NCBI GenBank assembly: GCA_002356455.1
Contig: AP017968.1
Location: 3,038,001-3,102,000 of the forward strand
Direction of reading: 5' to 3'
DNA: 64,000 nucleotides
Origin: Fusobacterium varium
GTDB taxonomy: Bacteria; Fusobacteriota; Fusobacteriia; Fusobacteriales; Fusobacteriaceae
A program made the translations under genes and the position numbers. The notes below the pieces were generated by a model. That model had not been told where the DNA came from and did no database searches. It was given only the letters and a program-made list of their open reading frames with translations. This document shows, piece after piece, positions 25,347 to 33,862 of the stretch (the stretch's first letter is position 1; each line of letters opens with the position of its first letter).

Positions 25347-26102
25347 ATGGGAGAAATAATATTTAAAAAAACTGAAGGTCTTACAGAAAAAGAAACACAT
25401 TATTGTCCTGGATGTACCCATGGAATTGCTCATCGCCTTGTTGCAGAAGTTTTAGAAGAAATGAAAGAACTGGATAATTCTGTATGTGTATCATCAGTAG
25501 GATGTTCTGTATTAAGTTATGAATATTTTAATGTAGATGCAGTAGAAGCTGCTCATGGAAGAGCTCCAGCTGTTGCCACTGGTATTAAAAGATCTCTTAA
25601 AGATACAAATACTCTTGTTTTTACCTATCAAGGAGATGGAGATCTTGCAAGTATTGGTCTTGGTGAAACAATGAGTGCTGCTGTCAGAGGAGAAAATATT
25701 ACTATAATTTTTATGAATAATGCTATTTACGGAATGACTGGTGGTCAAATGGCCCCTACTACTTTAGAAGGTCAAAAAACTACTACCTCTCCTTATGGCA
25801 GAGACCCAAAAACAGCTGGTTTGCCAATAAAAATGTGTGAAGTTTTAGCTGAAATTCCTTCAGCTATATATATAGAAAGGGTAACTCTTACAACTCCAGC
25901 AAATATTAATAAAGCAAAAAAAGCAATTTTTAATGCTTTTAAATGCCAAAAAGAAAAGAAAGGATTTTCTTTAATTGAGATTATAGGAACATGTAATGTA
26001 GGTTGGGGATTGTCTCCAAAAGATGCTATTGAATGGTGTAAAAATGAAATGCTTTCTTATTTTCCAATAGGTATTTATAAAGATGTAAGAGGTGATAGAT
26101 AG
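25347..26102 (+). CDS. 2-oxoacid:ferredoxin oxidoreductase, beta (thiamine-diphosphate) subunit
   Basis: The protein has 251 residues, shorter than PorB, as expected for the KOR/VOR branch. THYCPGCTHGIAHRLVAEVL contains the first cluster-ligating Cys pair. YQGDGDLASIGLGE with the later NNAIYGMTGGQMAPTT is the thiamine-diphosphate motif, and a further Cys lies in the C-terminal GTCNVGWGL. SD gaggtg is embedded in the end of the alpha gene. It forms the catalytic core with the preceding subunit. Confidence 0.9.
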   Translation: MGEIIFKKTEGLTEKETHYCPGCTHGIAHRLVAEVLEEMKELDNSVCVSSVGCSVLSYEYFNVDAVEAAHGRAPAVATGIKRSLKDTNTLVFTYQGDGDLASIGLGETMSAAVRGENITIIFMNNAIYGMTGGQMAPTTLEGQKTTTSPYGRDPKTAGLPIKMCEVLAEIPSAIYIERVTLTTPANINKAKKAIFNAFKCQKEKKGFSLIEIIGTCNVGWGLSPKDAIEWCKNEMLSYFPIGIYKDVRGDR

Positions 26103-26104
26103 CT

Positions 26105-26644
26105 ATGAAAAAAAAGATAATCTTTGCAGGTTTTGGAGGGCAGGGAGTTTTAACTCTAGGTCAAATAATAGCTCTCACACAGATGAATCGTGGTTTAAAT
26201 GTAACATGGATTCCTTCATATGGAGCTGAAATGCGTGGAGGAACAGCAAATTGTTCTGTTGTTTATTCAGATGAACCAATTGGTTCTCCTATAATTAAAC
26301 ATGATATTGATATTCTTGTGGCTATGAATGAAGTCTCTTTACATAAATTTGAAAATGAAGTAATTTCTGGTGGAACAATAATAATTGAATCTTCAATAAT
26401 AAAAAATAAAACTACTTCTCGAAAGGATGTAAATGTTTCATATATCCCTGCTACTGATCTGGCTACAAATTTGGGAAATATGAAGGTTTTAAATACTGTT
26501 ATGTTGGGAGCTTTTGCCAAAATCACTAATGATTTTACTAAAGAAGAAGCTTTTGAAACATTAAAAGAAAAGCTCTCTGGAAAAGAAAATCTGTTTATTT
26601 TAAATGAAAAAGCAATAAATGTGGGATTTGAAAAAGCAACATAG
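26105..26644 (+). CDS. 2-oxoacid:ferredoxin oxidoreductase, gamma subunit
   Basis: The protein has 179 residues. IFAGFGGQGVLTLGQII at the N-terminus is the gamma-subunit signature, followed by SYGAEMRGGTANCSVVYS. It completes a four-subunit enzyme (delta-alpha-beta-gamma). It starts 2 bases after the beta stop and ends the metabolic part of the cluster, just before a terminator. Confidence 0.9.
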   Translation: MKKKIIFAGFGGQGVLTLGQIIALTQMNRGLNVTWIPSYGAEMRGGTANCSVVYSDEPIGSPIIKHDIDILVAMNEVSLHKFENEVISGGTIIIESSIIKNKTTSRKDVNVSYIPATDLATNLGNMKVLNTVMLGAFAKITNDFTKEEAFETLKEKLSGKENLFILNEKAINVGFEKAT

Positions 26645-26690
26645 CTTTAAAATCTTTTTGTCATTATACCTATATTTTAATTTTTTCAAT

Positions 26691-26724
26691 AATAACCTGC
26701 TGTTATAGTAGGTTATTGTTTTAT
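26691..26724 (+). terminator. Terminator of the catabolic cluster
   Basis: AATAACCTGCT and AGTAGGTTATT pair (one G-U) around a 5-base loop, followed by GTTTTAT. It separates the enzymes from the regulator gene; the rest of 26725-26866 is AT-rich with no clear promoter. Confidence 0.75.
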
Positions 26725-26866
26725 CACCATTTTGATTTTTATTATTTCATGTCAATATTCTATCAATTTTCATATTCTGTATCTAGATTTTTTTAGTGTA
26801 TTATTTATAAATTTTATGATAATATATGTAATATAAGAAAAAATCACTAGAGAATGGAGACTTGAT

Positions 26867-27571
26867 ATGGAAATTTTTAAATTAGAAAGATGTGAAAATG
26901 AAAATAATCGTGACTTTATATACCGTTCTCTTAGAGAAAGTATTGTCAGAGCTAGTATAAAACCTGGGGAAGCAATCAGTGAACCTAAACTGCAGCAAAT
27001 ATTTAATGTGAGCAGAAGTCCTATTAGAGAAGCTATTTCTGTATTAGATCATGAGGGTTTAGTTGAAGTGCAGCCTAAAAAAAAGACACGTGTTGTACTT
27101 ATTGATTATCAGCAAATAATAGAAAGTAGATTTCTAAGATGCATTGCCGAAAAAGAAGTTCTAGTAAATATGTGTGCTTCAAAAGATACTGGTCTTTTGG
27201 CTGATAAGTTAGATAAAATACTTGATGAAGCTGAAACTAAATATAAGAATAATGAAAACTTTCGTACTGTAATTTTTGATTATGATAATATGTTTCACTC
27301 AGCTATTTTTGAATATAATGGTTTTAGTTTTGTTTGGAGAATCCTTCGTTTAAACAATATTCAATATAACCGTTTCTTAAATCTTTACCTTGAAGAGCAG
27401 CTTTATGGGGAGTTTTTTATAAAAGATCATAGAGAAGTAGCTCAAAATATAAGAAATAAAGCTGTTGAAAAGCTAGTGGCGTATACACAACAAAACTATG
27501 AAAGAGTAGAAGGTTACCTGAAAAAATTAGTTCTACTTCATCCTGATTATTTTACTAATACTCATAATTAA
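26867..27571 (+). CDS. GntR-family transcriptional regulator (FCD subfamily)
   Basis: The protein has 234 residues. The N-terminal winged helix reads IKPGEAISEPKLQQIFNVSR followed by SPIREAISVLDHEGLVEVQP, the classic GntR DNA-binding signature. The C-terminal helical region resembles an FCD effector domain, which usually binds a small carboxylate through metal or His/Arg residues. It ends the transporter/CoA-transferase/lyase/oxidoreductase cluster. The palindrome at 19691 in that cluster's promoter fits this family, so it is probably the local repressor, relieved by the diacid or a CoA ester. Confidence 0.88.
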   Translation: MEIFKLERCENENNRDFIYRSLRESIVRASIKPGEAISEPKLQQIFNVSRSPIREAISVLDHEGLVEVQPKKKTRVVLIDYQQIIESRFLRCIAEKEVLVNMCASKDTGLLADKLDKILDEAETKYKNNENFRTVIFDYDNMFHSAIFEYNGFSFVWRILRLNNIQYNRFLNLYLEEQLYGEFFIKDHREVAQNIRNKAVEKLVAYTQQNYERVEGYLKKLVLLHPDYFTNTHN

Positions 27572-27572
27572 A

Positions 27573-27614
27573 AAAAAGCAGTTAAAAATATTAAGTTTTT
27601 AACTGCTTTTTTTA
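27573..27614. terminator. Bidirectional terminator between gntR and the convergent GDYXXLXY gene
   Basis: AAAAAGCAGTTAAAAA pairs with TTTTTAACTGCTTTTT around a 7-base loop, with T or A tracts on both sides, so it can serve both converging transcripts. Confidence 0.85.
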
Positions 27615-28091
27615 TTATTTTATTTTTTTAAAATCTTTATCTAATAAACATTTCAATCTAAGTTTTCCATTTTTCAATTCTATCACTTCAGCATATTCTG
27701 CTTTTTGGAATTTGTTTCCTGTTCCCTCCTGAAATAAATATGAATTTACTCCTATATCTATATTAAAATCAATCTTTTGAAAATAAATAGAAATTTCATT
27801 ATTTGATGGTAGCAGATATTCTTTATCTATTCTTATAAATTCTGCTATTTTTAAATCATTTATTCTTATTCTTATATATCCTTTTCGTATATTTTCTGCT
27901 TCCTTTCTTGCTGAATCTGTAATATTATAATTAAGAATCATATAATCTCCCTGTATTAAAGAACGAGGATCAATAGGAGATGTTTTTATATAAAATGTAT
28001 TTTTCTTCAAATTATTCTCTTCTCTTATTACTGAATGTCCAAATGCCACTATTAATAAAATTAAATTGAGTACTACAAGTAATTTTTTCAT
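27615..28091 (-). CDS. GDYXXLXY-domain protein
   Basis: The protein has 158 residues. An N-terminal hydrophobic segment (about residues 4-20) looks like a signal peptide or membrane anchor. DPRSLIQGDYMILNYNI contains the GDYxxLxY motif that names the family. The remainder is predicted to be beta-rich and extracytoplasmic. It overlaps the preceding DUF2157 gene by 4 bases (ATGA), a pairing often seen for these two families. Function unknown; an envelope role is inferred from topology. Confidence 0.8.
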   Translation of the reverse strand: MKKLLVVLNLILLIVAFGHSVIREENNLKKNTFYIKTSPIDPRSLIQGDYMILNYNITDSARKEAENIRKGYIRIRINDLKIAEFIRIDKEYLLPSNNEISIYFQKIDFNIDIGVNSYLFQEGTGNKFQKAEYAEVIELKNGKLRLKCLLDKDFKKIK

Positions 28092-29866
28092 AGTTTTTCA
28101 TCATCTCCTTTTAATCCAAATGTAATCTTAGATAAAATGAGAAAACCAATAAATATTAAAATACCACTTTTCATCATAAGATAAGATTTTTCAAGAAGTG
28201 TTATATGCATGCTGTAATAATAAAATGCTATTTCTCCACCTAAAAAAACTACTCCAGCTCCCATCATATACTTTTCATTTCTATACATATATAATAAAAT
28301 AAGCATTATTCCTAAATTGATTCCATACATATTCAAACAGAAAAAACTTAAAAATCCTATTACTACAGCTATGATAAAAAATGTAAAGTAATTTTTTTTA
28401 TCAAATATTTTATAAAGAAGACCTAATGCTGTTGCAAGTATTATTCCATTAACTATATATAAATCGTAATAATTATATCTGAAAATCGGACTATTGACTA
28501 TTATTGCTTGAATAATAGCGGTAATCTCTGCCCCTCTTATTATTCTTTTTATTCTATTTATTTCAATTATTCCTATTTTTTCTCTACAACAAGATATTAA
28601 AATAAAAATAAGTGGTATTATAAGTATTATTGTTTTTGAATATTCTCCAGTGTTTGTAAAAATCATTATTATTCCAGAAATTATTATAGGTACTGCTAAA
28701 AAATCTAAAACTTTTGAATATCTTAAAGCATAGAAAGCTCCATATATTATCCATCCTATACTTACTGCTACTGTTATTGATAATTTCATTCTCCACTCAA
28801 AATACACAAGAATCAGTATTAAGCCTGATATAAATGTTGTAATTTCATTTTTTCCTTCTTTAAACTTTAAAACACTAGGCAAAATACAAGATGCAACAAG
28901 AAGTATTATTCCAGCTATTAAAATAGCCTCTTCTCCAAGTTTAAAAAATGACATCAATAATGCAAAAAAGGCTATTGTTAATATCACTAAAATTATTTTA
29001 AAAAAGTTTAAAATAATTCTCACTGAATTTGAGGATAAATAATTTTTAGTAATTATCATAATACTACCCATAAAAATACATATAATTAAAAATACTCCTA
29101 TAACACCAGATCCAACACTTGATATTCTTCTTGTTATATAAGAAGCTACTACAAAAGTTATTGATACTATACTTAAAATATTTAATCCTTGTTTTTTTAT
29201 CATTTTTTTTCCCAAAAGAAAAAATAATCCTGTAAATAGAATATATATTATTAAATACAGTGGTTCATCCAAATTAAAATTCCTGTAATATCCTCTATTC
29301 AAACTCATCCACGATGTTCCTAAAGTCATTAAGGCCACTGAAGAAAAAGCAAGAATATAAAAAAACCATTCTTTTATTTCAAACATCAATTTCTTTAAAA
29401 TACAAATATAAGCAATAAGAAAAATTAAAATAATTATGGAACCTGTGATACATACTGTTGCAAAATTTCCATATAACCTTGAATAAATCATTCCGCTTAT
29501 TGTAAAAACTGTTATATTTAATGCCCACAAAGGATAAAAATTTTCTACAGCAGAAAAAACCAATATAAACAATCCCCAATTTCTAAACAATGTATATGGA
29601 TCAGCTCCTGTCTGATATATCTGTCCAAATACAGCAAACAATGTTCCTACAAAAAATGATGACGAAAAAAGAAAAAGTTGTCTATACAATACTTTATTTT
29701 GAAAAATAAACCAGCCAATTATCCCTAATACAATTAAACTTAGAGGAATAGACATTTTGGTAAAGTTTCCCATTTTATTCCAATTGTATGCAGTAAAACA
29801 TGATATCCCTGTTATAAAAAACAATATTGAAAAATATAGAAAAGAATGTTTTAATTTATTAAGCAT
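28088..29866 (-). CDS. DUF2157/DUF4401-type polytopic membrane protein
   Basis: The protein has 592 residues and about 16-18 hydrophobic spans. The N-terminal segment containing AYNWNKMGNFTKMSIPLSL and FGQIYQTGADPYTLFRNWG is the DUF2157 signature; the C-terminal half looks like the DUF4401 part seen in long members. It is translationally coupled to the GDYXXLXY protein. SD aggaggt lies before the ATG, and a promoter is visible inside the upstream terminator. No enzymatic motif is apparent and its function is unknown. Confidence 0.78.
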   Translation of the reverse strand: MLNKLKHSFLYFSILFFITGISCFTAYNWNKMGNFTKMSIPLSLIVLGIIGWFIFQNKVLYRQLFLFSSSFFVGTLFAVFGQIYQTGADPYTLFRNWGLFILVFSAVENFYPLWALNITVFTISGMIYSRLYGNFATVCITGSIIILIFLIAYICILKKLMFEIKEWFFYILAFSSVALMTLGTSWMSLNRGYYRNFNLDEPLYLIIYILFTGLFFLLGKKMIKKQGLNILSIVSITFVVASYITRRISSVGSGVIGVFLIICIFMGSIMIITKNYLSSNSVRIILNFFKIILVILTIAFFALLMSFFKLGEEAILIAGIILLVASCILPSVLKFKEGKNEITTFISGLILILVYFEWRMKLSITVAVSIGWIIYGAFYALRYSKVLDFLAVPIIISGIIMIFTNTGEYSKTIILIIPLIFILISCCREKIGIIEINRIKRIIRGAEITAIIQAIIVNSPIFRYNYYDLYIVNGIILATALGLLYKIFDKKNYFTFFIIAVVIGFLSFFCLNMYGINLGIMLILLYMYRNEKYMMGAGVVFLGGEIAFYYYSMHITLLEKSYLMMKSGILIFIGFLILSKITFGLKGDDEKL

Positions 29867-29911
29867 ATTTATTACCTCCTATCAAGACAGGAAAAATTTA
29901 TGTATTAGTAT

Positions 29912-29939
29912 ATTATACTATGTAAAAAGCAGACTTCAA
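29912..29939 (-). promoter_or_regulatory. Promoter of the DUF2157/GDYXXLXY operon
   Basis: On the minus strand TTGAAG (29939-29934), 16 bases, TATAAT (29917-29912). The -35 box is part of the 3' arm of the glgX terminator hairpin, so terminator and promoter share bases. Confidence 0.6.
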
Positions 29940-29960
29940 AATTTTACTTTTAAGTCTGCC
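29922..29960 (-). terminator. Terminator of glgX
   Basis: GCAGACTT at 29929-29936 pairs with AAGTCTGC at 29952-29959; on the minus strand it is followed by TTTTTAC. Confidence 0.75.
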
Positions 29961-29973
29961 TTAAATTATTTTT

Positions 29974-31938
29974 TTACTTACTTATTAAAATTATAGAACT
30001 TCTTGGTTTAACAAGATATTTTCTATCAATCAAAGCTTTTGTATCTTCTTTAAAATTTTCTTCTTCTGATTCAGAAGTATCAACTAATAAATGCCATTTT
30101 TTATTTTGTAGAATCGGAAGTTCAAATGTTAATTCTCCATGATAAGAATTTAAAGCTATATAAAATGATGTATCAGTTTCAGTATCATGAAGAACAAATG
30201 CTATACTTAATGAATAATATGAATAATCTGGAGAATTAAGTTTTACTCCATGAAGTGAAACATCACAATTTTCACACTCTGAAAGCTCTAAATAATTTTT
30301 TCTCCTAAATATAGAATACTTTTTACGAATTTTTATCATATTCTTTACAAAATTGGTTATTTCAGAAAACTTCATTCCTCTTTCCCAATCTAACCATGTA
30401 GAACGATTATTTTGACAGTAAGCATTATTATTTCCAAACTGTGTTCTTCCCATTTCATCCCCCATCAACAACATAGGGACTCCTTGAGAAATAAAAAGTA
30501 TTAAAAACATATTTTTAATCTGTCTTTTCCTCACTTCAAGAATAACAGGATCATCTGTACCGCCTTCTATTCCATAATTATATGAATTATTATTATTTTC
30601 TCCATCATTATTATTTTCTCCATTATTGAGATTATGTTTATTATTATAACTTACAAGATCCCACATTGTAAAACCATCATGACATGTAACAAAATTTATA
30701 TTACTCATTGGCCCTCTATTATTTCTTTTAAAAATATCAGGACTTCCAAATATTCTTTTCAATAATTCAGGTATTAATCCAAATTCTCCTTTTATAAATT
30801 TTCTGACAACATCTCTGTATTTTCCATTCCATTCACTCCAGCCTACTGGCATATCTCCAACATAGTATCCACCAAGATCCCAGCTTTCTGAAATTAATTT
30901 ACACTGGGATAAAATAGGATCCTGTACCAATTCATTTAAAAGAGAAGTTTCATTCCATTGTCCATCTTCTCCTCTTCCAAGAATAGAGGCTAAATCAAAC
31001 CTAAATCCATCCACTCCCATTTCAAGATACCAATATCTCAAAGAATCTATGATAACATCTTTCACTACTTTATTATTGCAATTAAATGTATTTCCACATC
31101 CTGAATAATTTTTATATTGGGTATCTTTATTTTCAAGCATATAAAAAGTTTTGTTGTCCATTGCTTTGAAATTATATACTTTCCCTCCATTTCCACCTTC
31201 AGCAGTATGATTATATACTACATCTAAAATCACTTCTATCCCATGGTCATGAAGATTTTTTACTAATTCTTTAAATTCTACTATTTCATCATCAGAATCT
31301 AAAGTCTGGTTTTTAGAAAATTTCTTGGTTGGTGCAAAAAAACCTATTGGATTATATCCCCATACATTTTTTAATTTTGCTCCATTTGTTATCCCAGTAT
31401 TTCCTGTAAAATCATCCCATTCATATACTGGTAAAAATTCTACTGCTGTTATTCCTAATTCTTTTAAATATGGTATTTTCTCTTTAAATCCACTATAAGT
31501 TCCAGGGAATTTTACCATTGAATTAAAATTTTGAGTAAAAAGTTTTATATGCACTTCATAAATAATTGTATCTTCTAACTCTGTATTTAAATGTTTTGTT
31601 CTTATATAATCTTTTTTTACAGCTATGCTCTTTCTTCTTGAGTAATTTCTATTATTTGTATAAGACAATGCATAAGGGTCTAGCAATTCAGGAGAGTCAT
31701 CTAATTTCCAAGTATACAAAGTTTTAGCAGGAGCACCCTTTAAATATATATGCCATATATTTCCTGTTTTATTCATAGTTGGGTCTAAAACGAAACTTTT
31801 TTTAGGAGCTAAATCTGAACCAGAACTATAAATATTTAAAACTACTTTCTTTTTATTTTTAGCAAATACAGCAAAATTAATTCCTTCATTTTCTACGGTT
31901 ACCCCTAATTTAGGAACCCCAACTTCCCAAACACACAT
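29974..31938 (-). CDS. glgX: Glycogen debranching enzyme, GH13 isoamylase family
   Basis: The protein has 654 residues from the chosen start. An N-terminal CBM48-like domain (GVTVENEGINFAVFAKNKKK) is followed by the GH13 barrel: DVVYNHTAEGG (region I), GFRFDLASILG with the nucleophile Asp (region II), LISESWDLGGY with the acid/base Glu (region III) and VTCHDGFT (region IV). It hydrolyses alpha-1,6 branches of glycogen. The start is ATG 31938, preceded by aaaggag; an in-frame ATG at 31965 has no SD and lies at about the predicted transcription start. No other glycogen genes adjoin it. Confidence 0.9.
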   Translation of the reverse strand: MCVWEVGVPKLGVTVENEGINFAVFAKNKKKVVLNIYSSGSDLAPKKSFVLDPTMNKTGNIWHIYLKGAPAKTLYTWKLDDSPELLDPYALSYTNNRNYSRRKSIAVKKDYIRTKHLNTELEDTIIYEVHIKLFTQNFNSMVKFPGTYSGFKEKIPYLKELGITAVEFLPVYEWDDFTGNTGITNGAKLKNVWGYNPIGFFAPTKKFSKNQTLDSDDEIVEFKELVKNLHDHGIEVILDVVYNHTAEGGNGGKVYNFKAMDNKTFYMLENKDTQYKNYSGCGNTFNCNNKVVKDVIIDSLRYWYLEMGVDGFRFDLASILGRGEDGQWNETSLLNELVQDPILSQCKLISESWDLGGYYVGDMPVGWSEWNGKYRDVVRKFIKGEFGLIPELLKRIFGSPDIFKRNNRGPMSNINFVTCHDGFTMWDLVSYNNKHNLNNGENNNDGENNNNSYNYGIEGGTDDPVILEVRKRQIKNMFLILFISQGVPMLLMGDEMGRTQFGNNNAYCQNNRSTWLDWERGMKFSEITNFVKNMIKIRKKYSIFRRKNYLELSECENCDVSLHGVKLNSPDYSYYSLSIAFVLHDTETDTSFYIALNSYHGELTFELPILQNKKWHLLVDTSESEEENFKEDTKALIDRKYLVKPRSSIILISK

Positions 31939-31973
31939 ATGTTCTCCTTTAAAATTTTTTTCCATATAGTTAA

Positions 31974-32002
31974 ATTATATAATGTGGCTACTGAAAAGTC
32001 AA
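31974..32002 (-). promoter_or_regulatory. Promoter of glgX
   Basis: On the minus strand TTGACT (32002-31997), a 17-base spacer and TATAAT (31979-31974). It gives a leader of about 30 bases to the ATG at 31938. Confidence 0.8.
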
Positions 32003-32113
32003 TTCACAGATCAAAATCCCACTTTTCTCAAAGTTAGCTTTATACTTTTATAATATTTATGGTAAAATATATTGAGCAGAAATAAAAAGATTGTAATACT
32101 TAAGGAGGAATCA

Positions 32114-32575
32114 ATGAACAAAATCATAAAACTTTTTATAATAACAGTTATTATCTTCAAATTAGTTCCTAATTTATATTCTGCTGAAAATTATCAAAAT
32201 AAAATTCTAAAATATGTAAATCAGGAAAGAAAGAATAACAAACTTCCACCTCTTATTATGAATGAAAAATTAAATAAAATAGCTGTAAAAAAAGCTGCTG
32301 ACATGGCTAAAGAAGAAACTCTCTCTCATGATAGTAAAAACTTTGGAATTACTTTCAATTTAGTAAAAAAAGAAAATATAAAATATAAATCCGCTGCTGA
32401 AAATATAGCAAAATGGCATGATACTCCAGAGTTTGTTATGGAAAGATGGATGCAATCTAAAGGACATAGAGATAATATATTGAATAAAAATTATAATGAA
32501 ATAGGAATAGGGAAAGCTGTAGATAAAAATGGAAAAAATTACTGGGTGCAGATATTTATTGAGAAAAAGAAATAA
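32114..32575 (+). CDS. Secreted CAP-domain (SCP/PR-1-like) protein
   Basis: The protein has 153 residues. A signal peptide of about 22 residues (KLFIITVIIFKLVPNLYSA) is followed by one CAP domain. ILKYVNQERKNNKLPPL opens it, LSHDS and AAENIA carry the conserved His and Glu, SKGHRDNILNKNYNEIGIG is the core signature, and NYWVQIF closes it. Bacterial CAP proteins are envelope or secreted factors of mostly unknown activity. The start at 32114 follows aaggagg; the longer frame from 32072 lacks an SD. It is divergent from glgX, and no terminator is obvious after it. Confidence 0.85.
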   Translation: MNKIIKLFIITVIIFKLVPNLYSAENYQNKILKYVNQERKNNKLPPLIMNEKLNKIAVKKAADMAKEETLSHDSKNFGITFNLVKKENIKYKSAAENIAKWHDTPEFVMERWMQSKGHRDNILNKNYNEIGIGKAVDKNGKNYWVQIFIEKKK

Positions 32576-32603
32576 TGTTATGTTTTTCCTTACAAATATT
32601 ATA

Positions 32604-32632
32604 TTGACTTTTCTTGTGGAAAACTCTATAAT
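32604..32632 (+). promoter_or_regulatory. Promoter of the lpxK-nadD-yfcE operon (long leader)
   Basis: TTGACT at 32604-32609, 17 bases, perfect TATAAT at 32627-32632. The next gene starts at 32843, so the leader is about 200 bases of AT-rich sequence without a recognised riboswitch. Confidence 0.68.
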
Positions 32633-32842
32633 TGTGGAATAACACTTAATTCTAAAACCATTTTGCTTTTTATATAATGAATTAGATTCAAATACCGATT
32701 TAACGTAATAAAATACATCTTTTATCTAGTTTATCTATTTCGTTTTTTCAATATTAAAATTTTATGTACCTAAAACATTATTTAAAGACCAAAAATCAAA
32801 TTTGCACATGATTTTATCATGATAACAATATGTGAGGGAATA

Positions 32843-33862
32843 ATGAGGATATTATCATTTATATATTATTTAATAACTTCTTTTAGAAACTTTCTCTATG
32901 ACAAGGGAATACTTCCTGCCAAAAAAGTATCAGGTGTTGAGGTAATCTGTATAGGAAATATAACAGTTGGTGGAACAGGAAAAACTCCAGCAGTTCAATA
33001 TTTTACTAAAAAACTTCAAAAAATGGGAAGAAAAGTAGCAGTAGTTTCCAGAGGATACAGAGGAAAAAGGAAAAGAGAACCTCTTTTAGTCAGTGATGGA
33101 CGAGAGATATTTGCCACTACTAGAGAAAGTGGTGATGAACCATTCATTCATGCTCTCAATCTAAAAGTTCCTGTTATTGTAAGTTCTAATAGATATAAAG
33201 GATGTCTATTTGCTAAAAAACATTTTGGAGTTGATACAATAGTTCTTGATGACGGATTTCAGCATAGAAAACTTTCAAGAGACAGAGATATTGTACTCAT
33301 AGATGCAACAAATCCTTTTGGATGGGGAGAGCTGCTTCCTAAAGGAATGTTGAGAGAAGATTTCAAAAAGGCAGCTAAAAGAGCCAGTGAATTTATAATA
33401 ACTAAGTCTGATCTTGTCAGTGACAGAGAAGTAGAAAGAATCAAAAAATACTTAAGAAAAAAATTAGAAAAAGAGGTTTCGACAGCTAAGCATGGAGTAA
33501 CCTCACTTTGTGATTTAAAAGGAAATCCTAAACCTCTTTTCTGGATAAAAGGAAAAAGAGTTCTTTTATTTTCAGGTTTAGCCAATCCACTAAATTTTGA
33601 AAAAACAGTTATCTCATTGGAACCTTCTTACATAGAAAGAGTTGATTTTATGGACCATCATAATTTCAAAAAAAGAGATATTGAACTTATTCAAAAGAGA
33701 GCAGATAGTATGCAGGCATCTTTTATCATAACAACTGAAAAAGATCTTGTAAAATTGCCTAGAGATTTGAATATTGAAAATCTTTTTGTATTAAAAATAG
33801 AATTTACAGTTTTAGAAGACAACAGCCTAAAAGATATTGGAGGAAAAACAGATAATGAGTAG
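32843..33862 (+). CDS. lpxK: Tetraacyldisaccharide 4'-kinase (lipid A synthesis)
   Basis: The protein has 339 residues. A hydrophobic N-terminal helix (MRILSFIYYLITSFRNFLYD) anchors it at the inner membrane. Walker A is within GNITVGGTGKTP; VSRGYRGK and LDDGFQHRKLSRDRDIVLID are hallmark LpxK stretches, followed by LPKGMLRE. It phosphorylates the 4' position of the lipid A precursor, which shows the host makes LPS. The start at 32843 follows gaggg; the longer frame from 32819 has no SD and lacks the usual N-terminus. The next gene starts before its stop. Confidence 0.94.
   Translation: MRILSFIYYLITSFRNFLYDKGILPAKKVSGVEVICIGNITVGGTGKTPAVQYFTKKLQKMGRKVAVVSRGYRGKRKREPLLVSDGREIFATTRESGDEPFIHALNLKVPVIVSSNRYKGCLFAKKHFGVDTIVLDDGFQHRKLSRDRDIVLIDATNPFGWGELLPKGMLREDFKKAAKRASEFIITKSDLVSDREVERIKKYLRKKLEKEVSTAKHGVTSLCDLKGNPKPLFWIKGKRVLLFSGLANPLNFEKTVISLEPSYIERVDFMDHHNFKKRDIELIQKRADSMQASFIITTEKDLVKLPRDLNIENLFVLKIEFTVLEDNSLKDIGGKTDNE

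Noticed and set aside
31939-31965. N-terminal extension of glgX to the ATG at 31965
   Set aside because: No SD precedes it and it lies at about the predicted transcription start; the ATG at 31938 follows aaaggag.
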